64,000 nucleotides of DNA, from positions 42,895,444 to 42,959,443 of the forward strand of contig CM072512.1 in assembly GCA_036898135.1 (NCBI GenBank), written 5' to 3'. The DNA comes from Oncomelania hupensis. Lineage: Eukaryota; Mollusca; Gastropoda; Littorinimorpha; Pomatiopsidae. Below the pieces are notes generated by a model. The model did not search any database. It was not told the DNA's origin and was given only the letters and a program-made list of their open reading frames with translations. Within the stretch, counting starts at the first letter, position 1. Each line of letters begins with the position of its first letter. The translations under genes and the position numbers were made by a program. Shown piece after piece: positions 11,010-22,382 of this stretch.

Positions 11010-12166
11010 TGTTACACGATTATCAATGATCGATTCAGCCCCGACCCTTGATCTTGATAGATATATATATAATTCATTTATCCATGCAGCCACCCCCGTT
11101 GGGGTGCCGGGGGCTTCAGTATAAATAGTATCCCCACTTTCTGGAAATTTAGTGCTTTAAATTCCCACTGTCGCTGTCTTTCCCATTTGCTCTTTCTCAT
11201 TCCTGCTCTGTTCTATCAATCTGCTATACTATCTTCTTCTTCGCTAGACCAGTCACCTACCTTTTTTCTTGAAAACTCTTCCGGGACAAGACTCCTTATT
11301 TGTGTATGAGGTCTGTTGGATCAGCTTGGGAATATTGGACGCTTTCTGCCAGGTGGCCACTAGGGCTTCCTATGATGTTATTATTTAGCAATGTCGGCAT
11401 TTTATATGTATGTGTTTCGTTGATAATTTATAATGATGTTTGTATTCTATTTTGTTTTTTGTAAACGGGGGTTCGATAAATTAGAGTACAGCCTCAGCGT
11501 CCCCTGCGTGGGATGTCTTTATTGTAAAGTGACTGGCTGGTGGAGAGCTTTCAGTTATTCCACTAGGGTTGTTTCAGCAGATCTTTTATGCGGATCAGGG
11601 GTTGTCCGGTCTTGATTTGGCTCGGAAGAGTCCGCTGGACCTAAAGCAATAATCATGTAATGTAATGTAATCCATGCAGCCTGTTCCATCAGCAGCAAGG
11701 CAGGAGTCGTCGTTTAAAGTTTTCCAACTTGATTCAGCAAACACCAGCAACTGAATACAAGATCGCTTTCCAAAAATCCCTGCTAAAATCACTGCTCCCA
11801 AGCACAGCGCATTACTTATAGAGTTTCTCAACAATCCAGAGAAACTTCGAACATTCCAGAATGATGCTATAACACCCAATGAAAATAAAACTCGTCACCG
11901 GAACCACGCACTGTCTTACAACATTGAACATTCCACAGTTTACAAGCCATCGCCATATAGATCGGGTACATTCGATCGATAATAAAGAAGTATTTCCATA
12001 AACTTCTCAACGATACTACAACAATATCGATCGACGAAAACTATCAACAGTATACAATCTTTCTCTAACAACAGCGCAGAATCAAATCAAAGGTAAATAC
12101 ACGCTATTAATGCTTGCTTTGCAAAATAAATTGTTCGTAACTTTTGTTCGCGTCTCAGTCGTAACA
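11010..12166 (-). mobile_element. Old solo LTR related to the 4.5-kb element, interrupted
   Basis: Read on the minus strand, 12166 down to 11682 and then 11091 down to 11010 follow the 637-bp LTR above. Shared blocks include the TCAAATCAAAGGTAAAT segment near 12085, the CAACAATATCGA segment near 12018, AAAGTTTTCCA near 11717 and GATTCAGCCCCGA near 11031. The ends are TGTTAC and GTAACA. Divergence is substantial and no clear 5-bp duplication flanks it, so it is much older than the complete element. A family S retroposon (11092-11669) splits it. Confidence 0.85.
11092..11669 (+). mobile_element. Family S retroposon, full-length copy 1 (subfamily A)
   Basis: This 578-bp insertion lies inside the old LTR, flanked by a 12-bp duplication ATCCATGCAGCC at 11080-11091 and 11670-11681. 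It starts ACCCCCGTTGGGGTGCCGGG, a short hairpin, followed by TATAAATAG. It ends with a terminal stem-loop (GGTCT...GGACC), then AAGCAATAATCATG and (TAATG)n. The target duplication and tail indicate target-primed reverse transcription. I see no RT, no tRNA-like head and no A box. It is probably a nonautonomous element mobilised by a LINE. Confidence 0.88.
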
Positions 12167-12892
12167 CACTTTTTCTTTCAAAGACAAAAGCCTTTGTACA
12201 TGTACAACAACCTTCGGTACTTTCCCTGTAATCTTTCAGTCAGGTTTGGCTCCATTGGTATTGTAATATTGGACGTTTGCTTAAGTCATTGAATTCGAAC
12301 CCCATAACATAAAGGAACATTTCAAAGCAATTGCAGGTACGCTAGGAGTAGACCTGTTACAGCGTAAGCTAAATATTGACGTTCTGAAAGACAAAGGTTA
12401 GTACGTCACAGTAATTACTATTATATTGAGCCCCTTCATTCTTCACCGAAGGTCGTGGAAGCTGTTAAGAATACCTGTTTGGAAAGACAACGTTAAGACA
12501 TCAAAATAATCAATATTAGATTGCCGCCCACTACTTTAATCAGCGAGCGCCCCTTAAGAGACTTTCTGCAGTTTACTGTGATACGCTGACTTTCAAACTA
12601 CCAAACATACACCCTTCTAGCGCTTTAAAAAAGTTTTAACCGCAACTTCGTCACCAGCGTCAAAGTAAATAAATTGTCTGCTCTCATCACAATATACAGA
12701 GTCAATGTCGCCTTCCAAACCATTACTATGAAAAATACTCTGGTTTTGGATCTAACTAACCATTTCCATTAACCAGTAATGGTTATCAACCACTGATGTT
12801 CAAGAATTAGTGATAGAACAAAACAGCTGGAAATAATTGCCAAGCAAGCAGGCGGGTAACATCGTGATTTAGACCTCGTCTGAGTTACGCTG
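12167..12892. other. Intergenic, nothing recognised
   Basis: No coding, RNA or repeat feature that I can support. Confidence 0.6.
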
Positions 12893-12906
12893 GTGTCGTT
12901 AGGTCC

Positions 12907-13486
12907 CCCGTGGGGGTGCCGGGGGTTTCAGTATAAATAGTATCCCCACTTTCTGGAAATTTAGTGTTTTAAATTCCCACTGTTTCTCCTTTCTCCTTTG
13001 TTCTTTCTCATTCCTACTCTGTTCTATCAATCTACTATACTATTCGCCAGACCAGTCACCTACCTTTTTTCTTGAAAACTCTTTGGGAACAAAACTCCTC
13101 ATTTGCGTGTGAGGTCTGTTGGATCAGCTTGGGAATATTGGACGCTTTCTGCCAGGTGGTCACTAGGGCTTCCTATGATGTTATTATTTAGCAATGTAGG
13201 CATTTTATATGCATGTGTTTTGTTGATATTTTATAATGATGTTTGTATTCTATTTTGTTTTTGTAAACGGGGGCTCAGCGTCCCCTGCGTGGGATGTCTT
13301 TATTGTAAAGTGACCGGCTGTTGGAGTGCATTCAGTGTTACCACTAGGGTTGTTTTGGCAGATCTTTTATGCGGATCAGGGGTTGGTCCTCTTTCAGCGA
13401 AGTTGTAGTCTTGATTTTTTGGTCCTGATTTGGTTCAGAAGAGTCCGCTGGACCTAAAGCAATATTGAATAACCATGTAATGTAAT
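12907..13486 (+). mobile_element. Family S retroposon, full-length copy 2 (subfamily A)
   Basis: 580 bp, flanked by a 14-bp duplication GTGTCGTTAGGTCC (12893-12906 and 13487-13500). It has the same 5' hairpin plus TATAAATAG start, 3' stem-loop and TAATG tail as copy 1. The longest ORF (13103-13408, 101 residues) resembles ORFs in the other copies because the DNA is shared; it has no known domain. Confidence 0.88.
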
Positions 13487-13500
13487 GTGTCGTTAGGTCC

Positions 13501-13940
13501 TTATTTCTTTCCATCAGATCACAGGTTGAGGGATATCTAGTTGGGTAGGCAAGGGATTTCCATTTGTGTCTGTTCTGATTGCATGAGTGACCTCAAACCC
13601 AGGCCTGTAAGTTAACGTACATGCAATAATAGTACCCCAAGTACTCCAGTGTATCACTTCTTATTTCACAGCTTTATTTTGCTCTCTGTTTTTCTGAGGT
13701 TTGTCTCCTGGCAGGGACACAGCGCGAGCCCGATTCTCCTTAGACTGCTAAAATCACAAACTCTATTCCTCGGATCTGTCTCTCCCTTATTTAATGTTAC
13801 AACTACACCATACAATAGGCATATATTATTTAATTATGAACGTGACATGCGTGAGGGGTTGCGTAGCTAGTTGTACCCTCTGTGTGTGTACTTGTTTACA
13901 CGGTGTTATTTGGACAAACTAGTGAACATCTGCATACCTT
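13501..13940. other. Intergenic, nothing recognised
   Basis: No supported feature. Confidence 0.55.
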
Positions 13941-13945
13941 GTTTT

Positions 13946-14045
13946 GACAGCCCTCGTTGTTTTGACGTCAAACCAATGATCCGCGAGGGTTAGGGCTGTG
14001 TTATTGTTAAGATAAGAATTTGGGTTAGGGTTTGGGTTAGCGTTA
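13946..14045. repeat. TGACGTCA hairpin plus telomere-like repeats (second locus)
   Basis: An imperfect inverted repeat (CCCTCG...CGAGGG) encloses TTTTGACGTCAAA and is followed by GGGTTAGGG and TTGGGTTAGGGTTTGGGTTAG. This repeats the association seen at 802-915, in the opposite order. Confidence 0.55.
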
Positions 14046-14179
14046 GAATACTTAAAAGTACTTGTTTGTAGATTATAGTCACACGACACTTTCGCATATA
14101 GGTGACTACTGGACCGATTTATACTGACACCAGCGGGCCACTTGTTGGTAAAGGGGAAAATAATATGATCACACTTTGA

Positions 14180-14252
14180 CCAATCCGGGATTCGAACCAG
14201 CGACCTTTCGGTTACTAGCAAGACGCTCTTACCAACTGAGCTACCCGGCCCC
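14180..14252 (-). mobile_element. tRNA-Thr(AGT)-like SINE head or pseudogene
   Basis: On the minus strand there is a clear pol III A box (TAGCTCAGTTGG), the anticodon loop CTAGTAA (anticodon AGT) and a B box (GGTTCGAATCC). The D arm and most acceptor pairs form, but the anticodon and T stems contain mismatches, so a functional tRNA gene is unlikely. The minus-strand downstream sequence (to about 13950) may be the SINE body. Confidence 0.65.
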
Positions 14253-14303
14253 TAATTTAAAAGTACTTAAAAAGGAGAGCAAAATATGCTCAGTATCAAC
14301 AAG

Positions 14304-14356
14304 TGTGTGTGTGTGTGTGTGTGCGTGTGTGTGTGGGTGTGCGTGTGTGTGTGCAT
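14304..14356. repeat. (GT)n microsatellite
   Basis: Interrupted GT array, followed by T-rich runs to about 14400. Confidence 0.9.
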
Positions 14357-14803
14357 GTCGTTTGGGAGTCAGCTTTTTTTTTTGTTTTTTGTTTTTTTTG
14401 TTGTGACGTCATTTGTGTGCGGCTTGCTGATGCTTTGTGGGATGTGAGTAAATGAATACCATTGTTTTTAGTTCCCGAGATATTCACAGATGTCGGGACC
14501 AACTGTATTTTTAATTGTTATTGTCAATGGGGTTTTGTTTTTGGGGGGTTTTAGTTTTTTTATTGTTATGCCATTCCCAGACGCGCAAAGCAAAATTCTT
14601 CTGTGTGTGACATTTGAAGCGAATGAAGAATGTTATGTCTGGTGTCTTCAAATGTAATCTCTCTATACGATGTAAGATTGCAAAGCTACCAAGAGGGTAC
14701 AGTGCTATGAGGCTTTGGCACACCCAGTGGATAGTTAGGGTTTGCCCACTTCATCCACCTGTCGACCTGTCGACCTGTCGACGTTTTAACATAAAACGTT
14801 TTA

Positions 14804-15268
14804 TATGGGAGGCGAGATATAGCAAACGCGCTCGCATTTGCGCTCGCATTTGCTATATTCCGCTCCATACACGTAAACATTATACCCGGAAAAGAATGTG
14901 TCTGTGAAAGAATTTGAGACGTGCACAAATTAAATATTTCTTGCATTTATTATTAACATCAATCTTTAAACTAACATATGATATTATTATAGGCTACTCA
15001 GTGACAAAGCCGCGCCCAACCACTACAAAATGTACGCTAGATCTATTTTTTTCCTTCTTTAATCTTTGGCGTCTGCGCTTTGTTCATTTTCAGTTCCTTT
15101 CCGTTGACAGTTTTCAGCAAAATCCTCATAGCAACGGGCGTAGCAACCGCGCGCGCATATGCGAGCGCACTTGCGAGCGCATTTGCGCGCGTAAATGCGA
15201 GCGCACGCTCGCATTTGCGCATTTGCGAGCGCAAATGCGAGCGCGTTTGCTATATCTCGCCTCCCATA
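14804..15268. mobile_element. MITE with 45-bp terminal inverted repeats
   Basis: The ends are perfect inverted repeats over 45 bp (outer sequence TATGGGAGGCGAGATATAGC). They are flanked by the 6-bp direct repeat GTTTTA (14798-14803 and 15269-15274). No transposase is encoded. The right half carries a dense series of GCGAGCGCA/TGCGCTCGC motifs in both orientations (about 15150-15247), expanded from the inner part of the inverted repeat. The superfamily is not assigned. Confidence 0.85.
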
Positions 15269-15387
15269 GTTTTAATAACTAACCAAGACCTTAGATTTTA
15301 GAAATAGTTTGGGTCTATGAAATCTCTTTGAAAACATTGGGTTTCATAGTTCTGTGGCCGGACAGCCAATATGTAAATACTTTTATT

Positions 15388-15413
15388 TATTTTATTTTAT
15401 TTTATTTTATTGA
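15388..15413. repeat. (TTTTA)n microsatellite
   Basis: Short pentanucleotide array. Confidence 0.85.
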
Positions 15414-15523
15414 AATTTTTTGTTGTTGTTGGTGGTGGTATGAAGAGGATTTTTCTTGATCACTTCATCCAAGTGTTTTCTTATAAGTATGATTTGAATA
15501 TTGATTCCAAGTGTGTATAAAAT

Positions 15524-15730
15524 CGTCACCAGAGCATCAGGCCTTGCAAAGACTTTATCCTGTAAGGCACGGTGCAAGGAGGCAGAAGAGGAGGGAGATC
15601 GATAAAGAGGTGGGAAGACAACATTCAAGAATGGACTGGCTTGACACTGAGCAAAGCAAGGAGGGTTGCTGAGGACAGAGAAAGATGGAGTACGCTGGTT
15701 AAACGATCAGCTGTGGTGCCCCCAACGACC
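15524..15730 (+). pseudogene. LINE G 3' fragment (C-terminal ORF2 end)
   Basis: Encodes the C-terminal signature shared by all LINE G pieces here: GGRR-x-GR, then (K)RWEDNI-x-EWTGLTLS, then EDRERWSTLVKRS. It is truncated at both ends, lacks the GGATA tail and carries substitutions. It is dead. Confidence 0.8.
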
Positions 15731-15948
15731 AGTCCATCTTGGTGGGTTTTTTTTCTTAGAGAATTACAAACATTATTCAAACGTTTACTAACTCTCAGGG
15801 CGTCAAGAGAAGCACACACACACGGGAAATAACATTTGAAAACACGCTGGAGTTATAGAAAACTTAATTTTTGATGGAAAAGTCTTACATTGTTGTCGGT
15901 GAAAATCGTTTTTAAAAAATTAATAAATAAACTAATTAATTTTTTTAA

Positions 15949-15949
15949 A

Positions 15950-16013
<64 letters not shown>

Positions 16014-16065
16014 GACGCCTGCCCCTTAGGATCAAGGCGCTGTGCGTCTGTATCCTTTTCTATGT
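15949..16065 (-). repeat. (AAT)n array at the 3' tail of a minus-strand SINE/LINE
   Basis: A (TAA)n array (to about 16013) adjoins a GC-rich block (GACGCCTGCCCCTTAGGATC...GGCGC). Reverse-complemented, it resembles the 3' tail plus ATT repeat of the SINE at 62529-62925. The array is therefore probably the expanded tail of a 5'-truncated retroposon. Confidence 0.55.
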
Positions 16066-16300
16066 AACCAAGCTGTATTATATTGTAGTTAGATTTTCAT
16101 CAAGTTTTCACTGCAGCTTAATCTCAAAGTTAATACGGAATAAAGCAAAATGAAACACCGAAGAATATTAACACCATTGGAAACGTCCTCGATACCTAGA
16201 AGTAGTGAACACATTACACAATACTGTTATCGTAGAGTTATATGGTCGGTTTCAATGTGGGTTCGGGCACTGAATAGAATAGACCCAAAGTTTCTCGGCG

Positions 16301-17420
16301 TGTTGTTCTAAACCAGTTTCCGATGGCGCTGTTGTGGAGGACTGCACTGGTAGCCTTGTCATACAGGATTTTGATGACTTCAATGATTTTAGGGTTGACG
16401 TTGTACACTCTCATGGTTGCCCACAGAGCTGCATGCCAGACTCGGTCAAATGCTTTCCTGAAGTCTACAAACACATGATATAGATGTTGTTGCTGCTGTA
16501 GGTATTTCTCGCAGATTATTCTGAGGTTGAAAATCTGTTCAGTGGTACTTCGCCCTGCCCTCAATCCTGCTTGCTCTTCAGCTATGATTTGTTCCGCCTG
16601 GGGTTTCAACCTGTTGAGTATTATTTTCAGGAGGACCTTGCTGGGATGGCTGACGAGGCTGATGGTGCGGTAATTTTCACATTCCTTGAGGTCACCTATT
16701 TTGAGAAGAGTGATGACAAGCGACTGGGTCCATGGTTTAGGCCACTCCCCACTCTGCTAGATCTTGTTACAGATAATGGTGAGCGCGTCAATCATCGCTT
16801 CTCCTCCTGCTTGAAGCAGTTCCGCGGGTATGGTCCACTCCCGCTGACTTCTCCTTCTTCAGCGATTGCACTGCTGCCTCAACTTCTTCTCGGAGAATTG
16901 GGAGGATTTCTTCGTCTTCTTTGTTCTCTGCACATGCTAGAACTGATGGGTCTCCGTTTGGTGTGTGGTTGTAAAGGTCAGAGCAGTACTCTGTCCAAGA
17001 CTTCTTGTTCTTCTGTAAGGCATATGCCTGCCAGACTTGCTTTGGATCGTGGAGACCTTGGGCTGATTAACACTTGTCAGCCGCTTCACAGTCTGGTAAG
17101 CCTTCTTGCTGTTGTTTTTGTTCAGACTGTTCTCTATTTCCTGGCGCTGATCTTCTGTCCAGTTCTCCTTTGCTGTGCGCATGCCTTTTCGGATGTCATT
17201 GTTGATTTTTCGGTAGGCATCAGCTCCATGAGAGGTGTTCTTTTTCTTTTTTCATCTCTCTTCGTTTATCACACAGGTCCAAAAGTTCAGGTGTGATCCA
17301 AAGCTTCTTCTTTGGCCGGTGCTTTCCAAGGATCTCCGTGGCGGCATCTGTCACAGCTAAGTTGAGAATGGTGGTCATGGTGTTGACATCTACTTCACCA
17401 GCTCCCATTTCAGTGGAGTA
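16301..17420 (-). pseudogene. LINE G reverse transcriptase fragment
   Basis: On the minus strand, from right to left: a linker (ILGKHRPKKKLWITPELLDL near 17300-17400), further degraded linker, then the RT N-terminal half (QAGLRAGRSTTEQIFNLRII; YHVFVDFRKAFDRVWHAALW, RT motif A with F-x-D-x-x-K-A-F-D). It stops at the position before motif B. Frames are broken several times. The plus-strand 241-residue ORF across it is an antisense shadow. Confidence 0.88.
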
Positions 17421-18315
17421 CAAACATATTACAAATGTGTTAAACAAAAACTTATCTAGACCAGTTTTCAATGCATTAGTGGTACCAACTGTGACAACAT
17501 CCTTTGGTTTGGCAGACTGTTCCATGTGTTAATAATTCAGTTAGTAAACTAGAATGAAGTCTTTTTAGTTACTTTATATAAAGATGCCATTTCTATTGTA
17601 TTATTCAATCAGCTTTCCACAGTTAGCCTTATAGGCAGTATGCGATTCAGTGTTGTGCAACGGACGGCCATTTTAGTTATTCTATAAATAAACCAACCTC
17701 ACTGTCCACAGACAAAAGTTGACATTTATTCAGTTAGCCTTTTACACCGAGCGCGAGCCTTTAGTTCTGGGTCTAGTGATGTCTCATGAAGCGGCCATTT
17801 TTATTGTATAATTCAATCTGCCTTCCATACTTAGCCTTTAGGACATTCAAGATAGCTGTGGTTTTAGTGTGTCCAGTTATTTCCCCTGAGTGACTAAACA
17901 CCCCTAAACAGGACCAAAAACTGAAATAACGATGAATAATTTTCAGTAATGTTCGTCAATTGGTCAGTGAACGGAAATGTAAGTGGGTTGAGCACTGCCA
18001 GAGTATAAAGTTACTTTTCCTAATTGACAAATACCTCAAACTAGACTAAATATCAGAAAATTGAACGAGTATTTTCAAAAATTTCAACACAAATTGTAAA
18101 TATTGGAATGTTTGTACAGTTGTTCAATATCGATCAGGGAAGCGTGAAATTTTGGAGCGTAAAACTGGATTCAGCAATCAATATTGTAAATATTGTTTAT
18201 ATATAATGATGTCTTTTGCCTTTGATTTTGGGTGAATTTAAGACAAGAAGAGAGGTAAACAAGGTGAACGAAATTCAAATCTTGATGACAACCCCCTCCC
18301 CCCACCCTATTGTAG
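17421..18315. other. Intergenic, nothing recognised
   Basis: AT-rich sequence without supported features. Confidence 0.55.
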
Positions 18316-18408
18316 ATGATGGCGGTAACGAGGATCATCAGGAGGAGTACGCTGTCTACGACGAAGTTGCTGATGCTATAAATCAATCCAGCAACAAACT
18401 CAGATGTG
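18316..18408 (+). other. Candidate 93-bp coding exon (weak)
   Basis: A polypyrimidine tract and CCCTATTGTAG acceptor-like sequence precede 18316, and GTAACA at 18409 could be a donor. The enclosed frame reads DDGGNEDHQEEYAVYDEVAD, acidic with YAVYDEV, which resembles tyrosine-based motifs in receptor cytoplasmic tails. No flanking exon is identified with confidence; 18560-18680 could hold another. Chance is quite possible. Confidence 0.25.
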
Positions 18409-19084
18409 GTAACAATTTTAAAACATTACTATAATAAATGTATAACAACAGCAACGAACTCGGACTTGACAAACAACAATTTTCGGAGTAGGCTAATAAA
18501 ATTCAACAAATTCAAACAGCAGCATCAACTACTACAATTTAAGCAACAGCAAACTGAAAACCGGGCCAAGCGTGGAGGGTCCACAGGTGGCAGACGACAG
18601 GATAACGCCCCTGGGACGAAGATGAAGATTTATATCCCCATCCCCAGCGGCAGCCAAATCACACGGGGTCATAGAAAGATTGCACTTCGCTTGTAAATTT
18701 GGCCTATGGGCGTCCGCTACAGTCGATCGTTAAAGAAAAGTGCAAAATAACAAATTTGCCGAGGGGATAAAAGTGGCTTTGAGGGTAGATGTGAAGAGAG
18801 GGAAAATGAGAGATGGAGGAGAAGGATGATGACGAAGAAAGTGAATCGTTTCAAACTACGCCTTTTATTCGAGATGATTGTAGATTCAATTCAATATGAA
18901 AGTCAGTAATATATTTTAACTTCTTCTCACATACATGTGATTTTAGACCAAAAACTCTTTCTTTCTCACGCATTTTCAAACAAACATAAAAGTAAATCTA
19001 AGAACTTAAAGTTGAACCATAACCATAAAACGAAGCACTATTACAAAAACTTAACAACCGCGCACACGTAAATTATACGGACAA
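18409..19084. other. Intergenic, nothing firm
   Basis: CAA-rich sequence near 18440-18560 and a GC-richer stretch at 18560-18680 that might be exonic. Nothing firm beyond that. Confidence 0.45.
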
Positions 19085-19090
19085 TAACTA

Positions 19091-19585
19091 TTCCTATCCT
19101 ACGCTATCCTATCCCGTAACTCGGAGGTCGTAGGGGCACCACAGATGATCGTTTAACCAGCGTACTCCATCTTTCCCTGTCCTCAGCAACCATGATGGTT
19201 TCGCTCAGTGTCAAACCAGCCCATTCTCGAATGTTGTCCTCCCACCTCTTTTTCTGTCTCTCTCTCCTTCTACCTCCTTGCACTGTGCCTTGCAGGATGG
19301 TCTTTGCAAGACCTGATGATCTGGTGAAGTGGTCGTACCATCGGAGTTTCCGTTTTTTCACCACTGTGAGCAGGTCATCGTGTTGTCTAATGGCTTGTGT
19401 GATGGTCTGTCGGGCTTCGTCGTTGTTGATGTGCTGGGTATAGGAAATACCCAGAAGTCTTCTGTAGCACCTCATCTCCATGCTTTGTATTCTTCGTTGT
19501 AGATCTGCTGTGAGGGTCCATGTTTTGCAAGCATATAGGAAGATGGAGATGACAATGGAGCGCAGCAGTCTTACCTTGATGATAG
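19091..19585 (-). pseudogene. LINE G 3' fragment with GGATA tail
   Basis: On the minus strand it encodes VRLLRSIVISIFLYACKTWT, ...LQRRIQSMEMRCYRRLLGIS and the GRRRERQKKRWEDNI terminus, in one frame to the stop. It ends in a short run of GGATA pentamers (CCTAT on the plus strand, 19091-19113). It is a 5'-truncated insertion. Confidence 0.88.
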
Positions 19586-19769
19586 TTGATGTGGAGAAAA
19601 CATTACAGGCTTGTGGCAGAAGAAGAAGAAGAAGAATAGGACGATGCTGATGAGCAGGAGCAAGAGGATGTCTGATGGTGAAAGCGATTAAAAGAGAGAA
19701 TGACAGCACGAATGAAAGAAAAATTAAAAACAAACGTCCTATGGAGGATGTCGATGCTGCAGCTGCTCG

Positions 19770-19774
19770 CGATA

Positions 19775-19850
<76 letters not shown>

Positions 19851-19893
19851 CAATGACCCCAAAGTGGAAGAAGAAAAAAAAAAGAAGAAGAAG

Positions 19894-19978
<85 letters not shown>

Positions 19979-19990
19979 CATGATGATCAT
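19770..19990. repeat. Two (GAT)n arrays around a purine-rich spacer
   Basis: ATG/GAT units at about 19777-19850, an AAG-rich spacer, then a second array at about 19896-19990. The poly-Asp, poly-Met, poly-Ile, poly-His and poly-Ser ORFs on both strands are shadows. Confidence 0.95.
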
Positions 19991-20377
19991 GACGGCTATG
20001 GCAAAGATGGAATCATAAGAACGAGGCATAATAATACTCGGAAAATGGATTCCAACAATTAGAAAAATCGAGAACCAACGTCGGAGGTGGGGAAGTGGAG
20101 AGAGGAAAGTGCAGGTGAGGTTGGTGGGTATCGGAATATCATGGCCTGTGTGGAGGGAGAGAAAGAAAGAGAGAGAGAATTTATGGAAAAAGATGGTGGT
20201 AGGCTTGACTGTGGCTTTTGGTGTCAGCCTCACATCTGCTGCCTAGATCGATAATGAGAACGATAAATTATAGTTAGCTTCACAGATGTGTGCTTGTCGT
20301 ATTTCTCTAAAATATCTGTTGTTCTCTTCTAGCTACTTCCAGATTTTGCCAGCCTGTAGGAAGCCTATGCGAAGAAC

Positions 20378-20838
20378 TGTCCTATCCTATCCTATCCTAT
20401 CCTATGCTATGCTATTCTATCCTATCCTATCCTATCCTATCCTATACTATCCTGTAAATTGGAGGTTGTTGGGGCACCACAGATGATCGTTTAACCAGCG
20501 TACGCCATCTTTCTCAGTCCTCAACAACCCTCATGGCTTCGCTCAGTGTCAAGCCAGTCCATTCTCGAATGTTGTCCTCCCACCTCTTTTTCTGTCTCCC
20601 TCTTCTTCTACCTCCTTGCACTGTGCCTTGCAGGATGGTCTTTGCAAGGCCTGATGATCTGGTGACGTGGCCATACCAGTAGTTTTCGTTTCCTCACCAC
20701 TGCGAGCAGGTCATCGTGTTGTCCAATGGTTTGGGTGATGGCCTGTCGGACTTCGCCGTTGGTGATGTGCTGGGTATAGGAAATGCCCAGAAGTCTTCTG
20801 TAGCACATTATCTCCATGCTTTGTATTCTTCGTTGTAA
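20378..20838 (-). pseudogene. LINE G 3' fragment with expanded GGATA tail
   Basis: On the minus strand it encodes LQRRIQSMEIMCYRRLLGIS and the GGRR...KKRWEDNI terminus with frameshifts. Its tail, read as (CCTAT)n at 20378-20452, has grown into a ~75-bp pentanucleotide array with a few CCTATG/CTATT variants. Confidence 0.88.
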
Positions 20839-20884
20839 GAACTGTCGCCATGAAATAATAGCCAAAGTGACAGTATGTCTGTCA

Positions 20885-20960
20885 TTCATACTCTCTCTCT
20901 CTTTCTCTCTCTTTCTCCCTCACACACACACACACACACGTACACACCCACACCCACACA
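20885..20960. repeat. (CT)n-(CA)n compound microsatellite
   Basis: Short CT tract followed by a CA tract. Confidence 0.85.
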
Positions 20961-21857
20961 CATTGTAAAAGGTCCCAAATAGAAGGCTTTGTTTACTTAT
21001 GGTGAAGACGGGTTTACACTAAAATTCGCATTGTTATCACCTTACACAATGATAAAGTGGACTTTCGTTGCGTCCAACCAAGTGCTAAAGTTTAAATTTT
21101 CCATTTCGGTACTGACAGGGAGGGATTTCCCCTAGTTAACGGTACTTAAAGGCCCTGGGTGACCTTTGACCATATTTCTGAGCGAACCACGAATCTTGAA
21201 GGGTTAGAGTAAAGTTTATTTTATCAATCTAACCCCCCCTCCTCCTCCAACCTTCCCCCCCCCCCCCCAAGAAAAAATCTTTTTTTTTTGTGGTTGTTTT
21301 CTTTACTGTCTCTTATCGGCTTTGGTACCTAGATGCTATTTTTAGCTGAAGAATGTTCATAGCGGTTGTTATTAATAAGCACAAAAACTACGGAATTTAT
21401 GCATTTAAAAAATAAATAAACTTTTTAAAGAGTTAGTGTTGTTGTTGCTGTAAGCTTGGTTTTCAGTGGGGCAACACTCATGGGAATGTTATATGGATCT
21501 GTTGAGAGGGTGTGGTCACAGTGGATCCCTTTAAATAAACAGGGACAAGCCTATCGCTCTAAAATTTAAAATAAAGCTAGTTTCAAATTCAGTATAATTA
21601 TATTCAACTTCCAATTGTTAGATTTGATTTTGTATGCATGCGTGAGAATCAACAGGTCTACAATAATATGTACGCGAAGAAACATTTAAAAACAATTAAA
21701 ATATTGAATTGAATTTCATTGAATTGCTAATTTTACAGCTGTGTGTACTAGTATTATTATCTACAATTATATTTATGTGATTGGTTTCAACACAAGTTTG
21801 GAAACGTCAATTTTGTGTGTCTTTATTTCCTGTACTTGCATACCCACGTTTGTGTAC
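20961..21857. other. Intergenic, nothing recognised
   Basis: C-run near 21245-21270 and T-run near 21280. No gene seen. Confidence 0.6.
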
Positions 21858-22382
21858 ATTTAGTGCTTTAAATTATCACTGTTTCTGTCGGTTTTAATTG
21901 TTCATTCTCGTTTCTAACCACTTCTATCAATCTACTATCTTCTCCGTTAGACCAGGCACTTAACTTTTTTTCTTGAAAACTCTCCCAAAACTCCTCATTT
22001 GGGGATGAGCTCTGTTGGGTCATCTTGGGAAAAAAGGACGCTTTCTGCCAAATGGTCACTAGGGCTTTCTATAGTATTAGTATTTAGCGATGTAGACATT
22101 TTCTAGGTATGTGTTTTGTTAATACTTTATAATGATGTTTATATTCTATTTTGTTTTTTGTAAACGGGATTCGATAAATTAGAGTACAACCTCAGCGTCC
22201 CCTGCATGGGATGCCTGCATTGTTTAGTGACTCTCTGGTGGAGTGCGTTCAGTGTTACGGTTAGAGTTGTTTCAGCAGATTTTTTTATACGGGTCAAGGT
22301 GGAATCCTCTTCCAAACAAGTTGTAGTCCTGATTCGGCTCTTTGCAGTCCGCTAGACCCTATAAACAACTAACTAACTAATT
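21858..22382 (+). mobile_element. Family S retroposon, diverged 5'-truncated copy (subfamily B)
   Basis: Homologous to copies 1 and 2 from the ATTTAGTGCTTTAAAT block onward; the first ~60 bp with the hairpin and TATAAATAG are missing. The terminal stem-loop has the TTTG loop of subfamily B (GGCTCTTTGCAGTCC), and the tail is CTATAAACAACTAACTAACTA rather than TAATG. More diverged than copies 1-3. Confidence 0.8.

Noticed and set aside
13103..13408. Conserved small protein in family S
   Set aside because: Similar ORFs in several copies reflect shared DNA; copies contain frame breaks and there is no start or domain to support coding.
14180..14252. Functional tRNA-Thr gene
   Set aside because: A and B boxes and the anticodon loop are present, but several stem mismatches favour a SINE head or pseudogene.
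16571..17296. 241-residue plus-strand ORF
   Set aside because: It is antisense to the minus-strand LINE G RT fragment and has no domain of its own.
19675..20233. Asp-, Met-, Ile- and His-rich proteins
   Set aside because: Translations of (GAT)n arrays on both strands.
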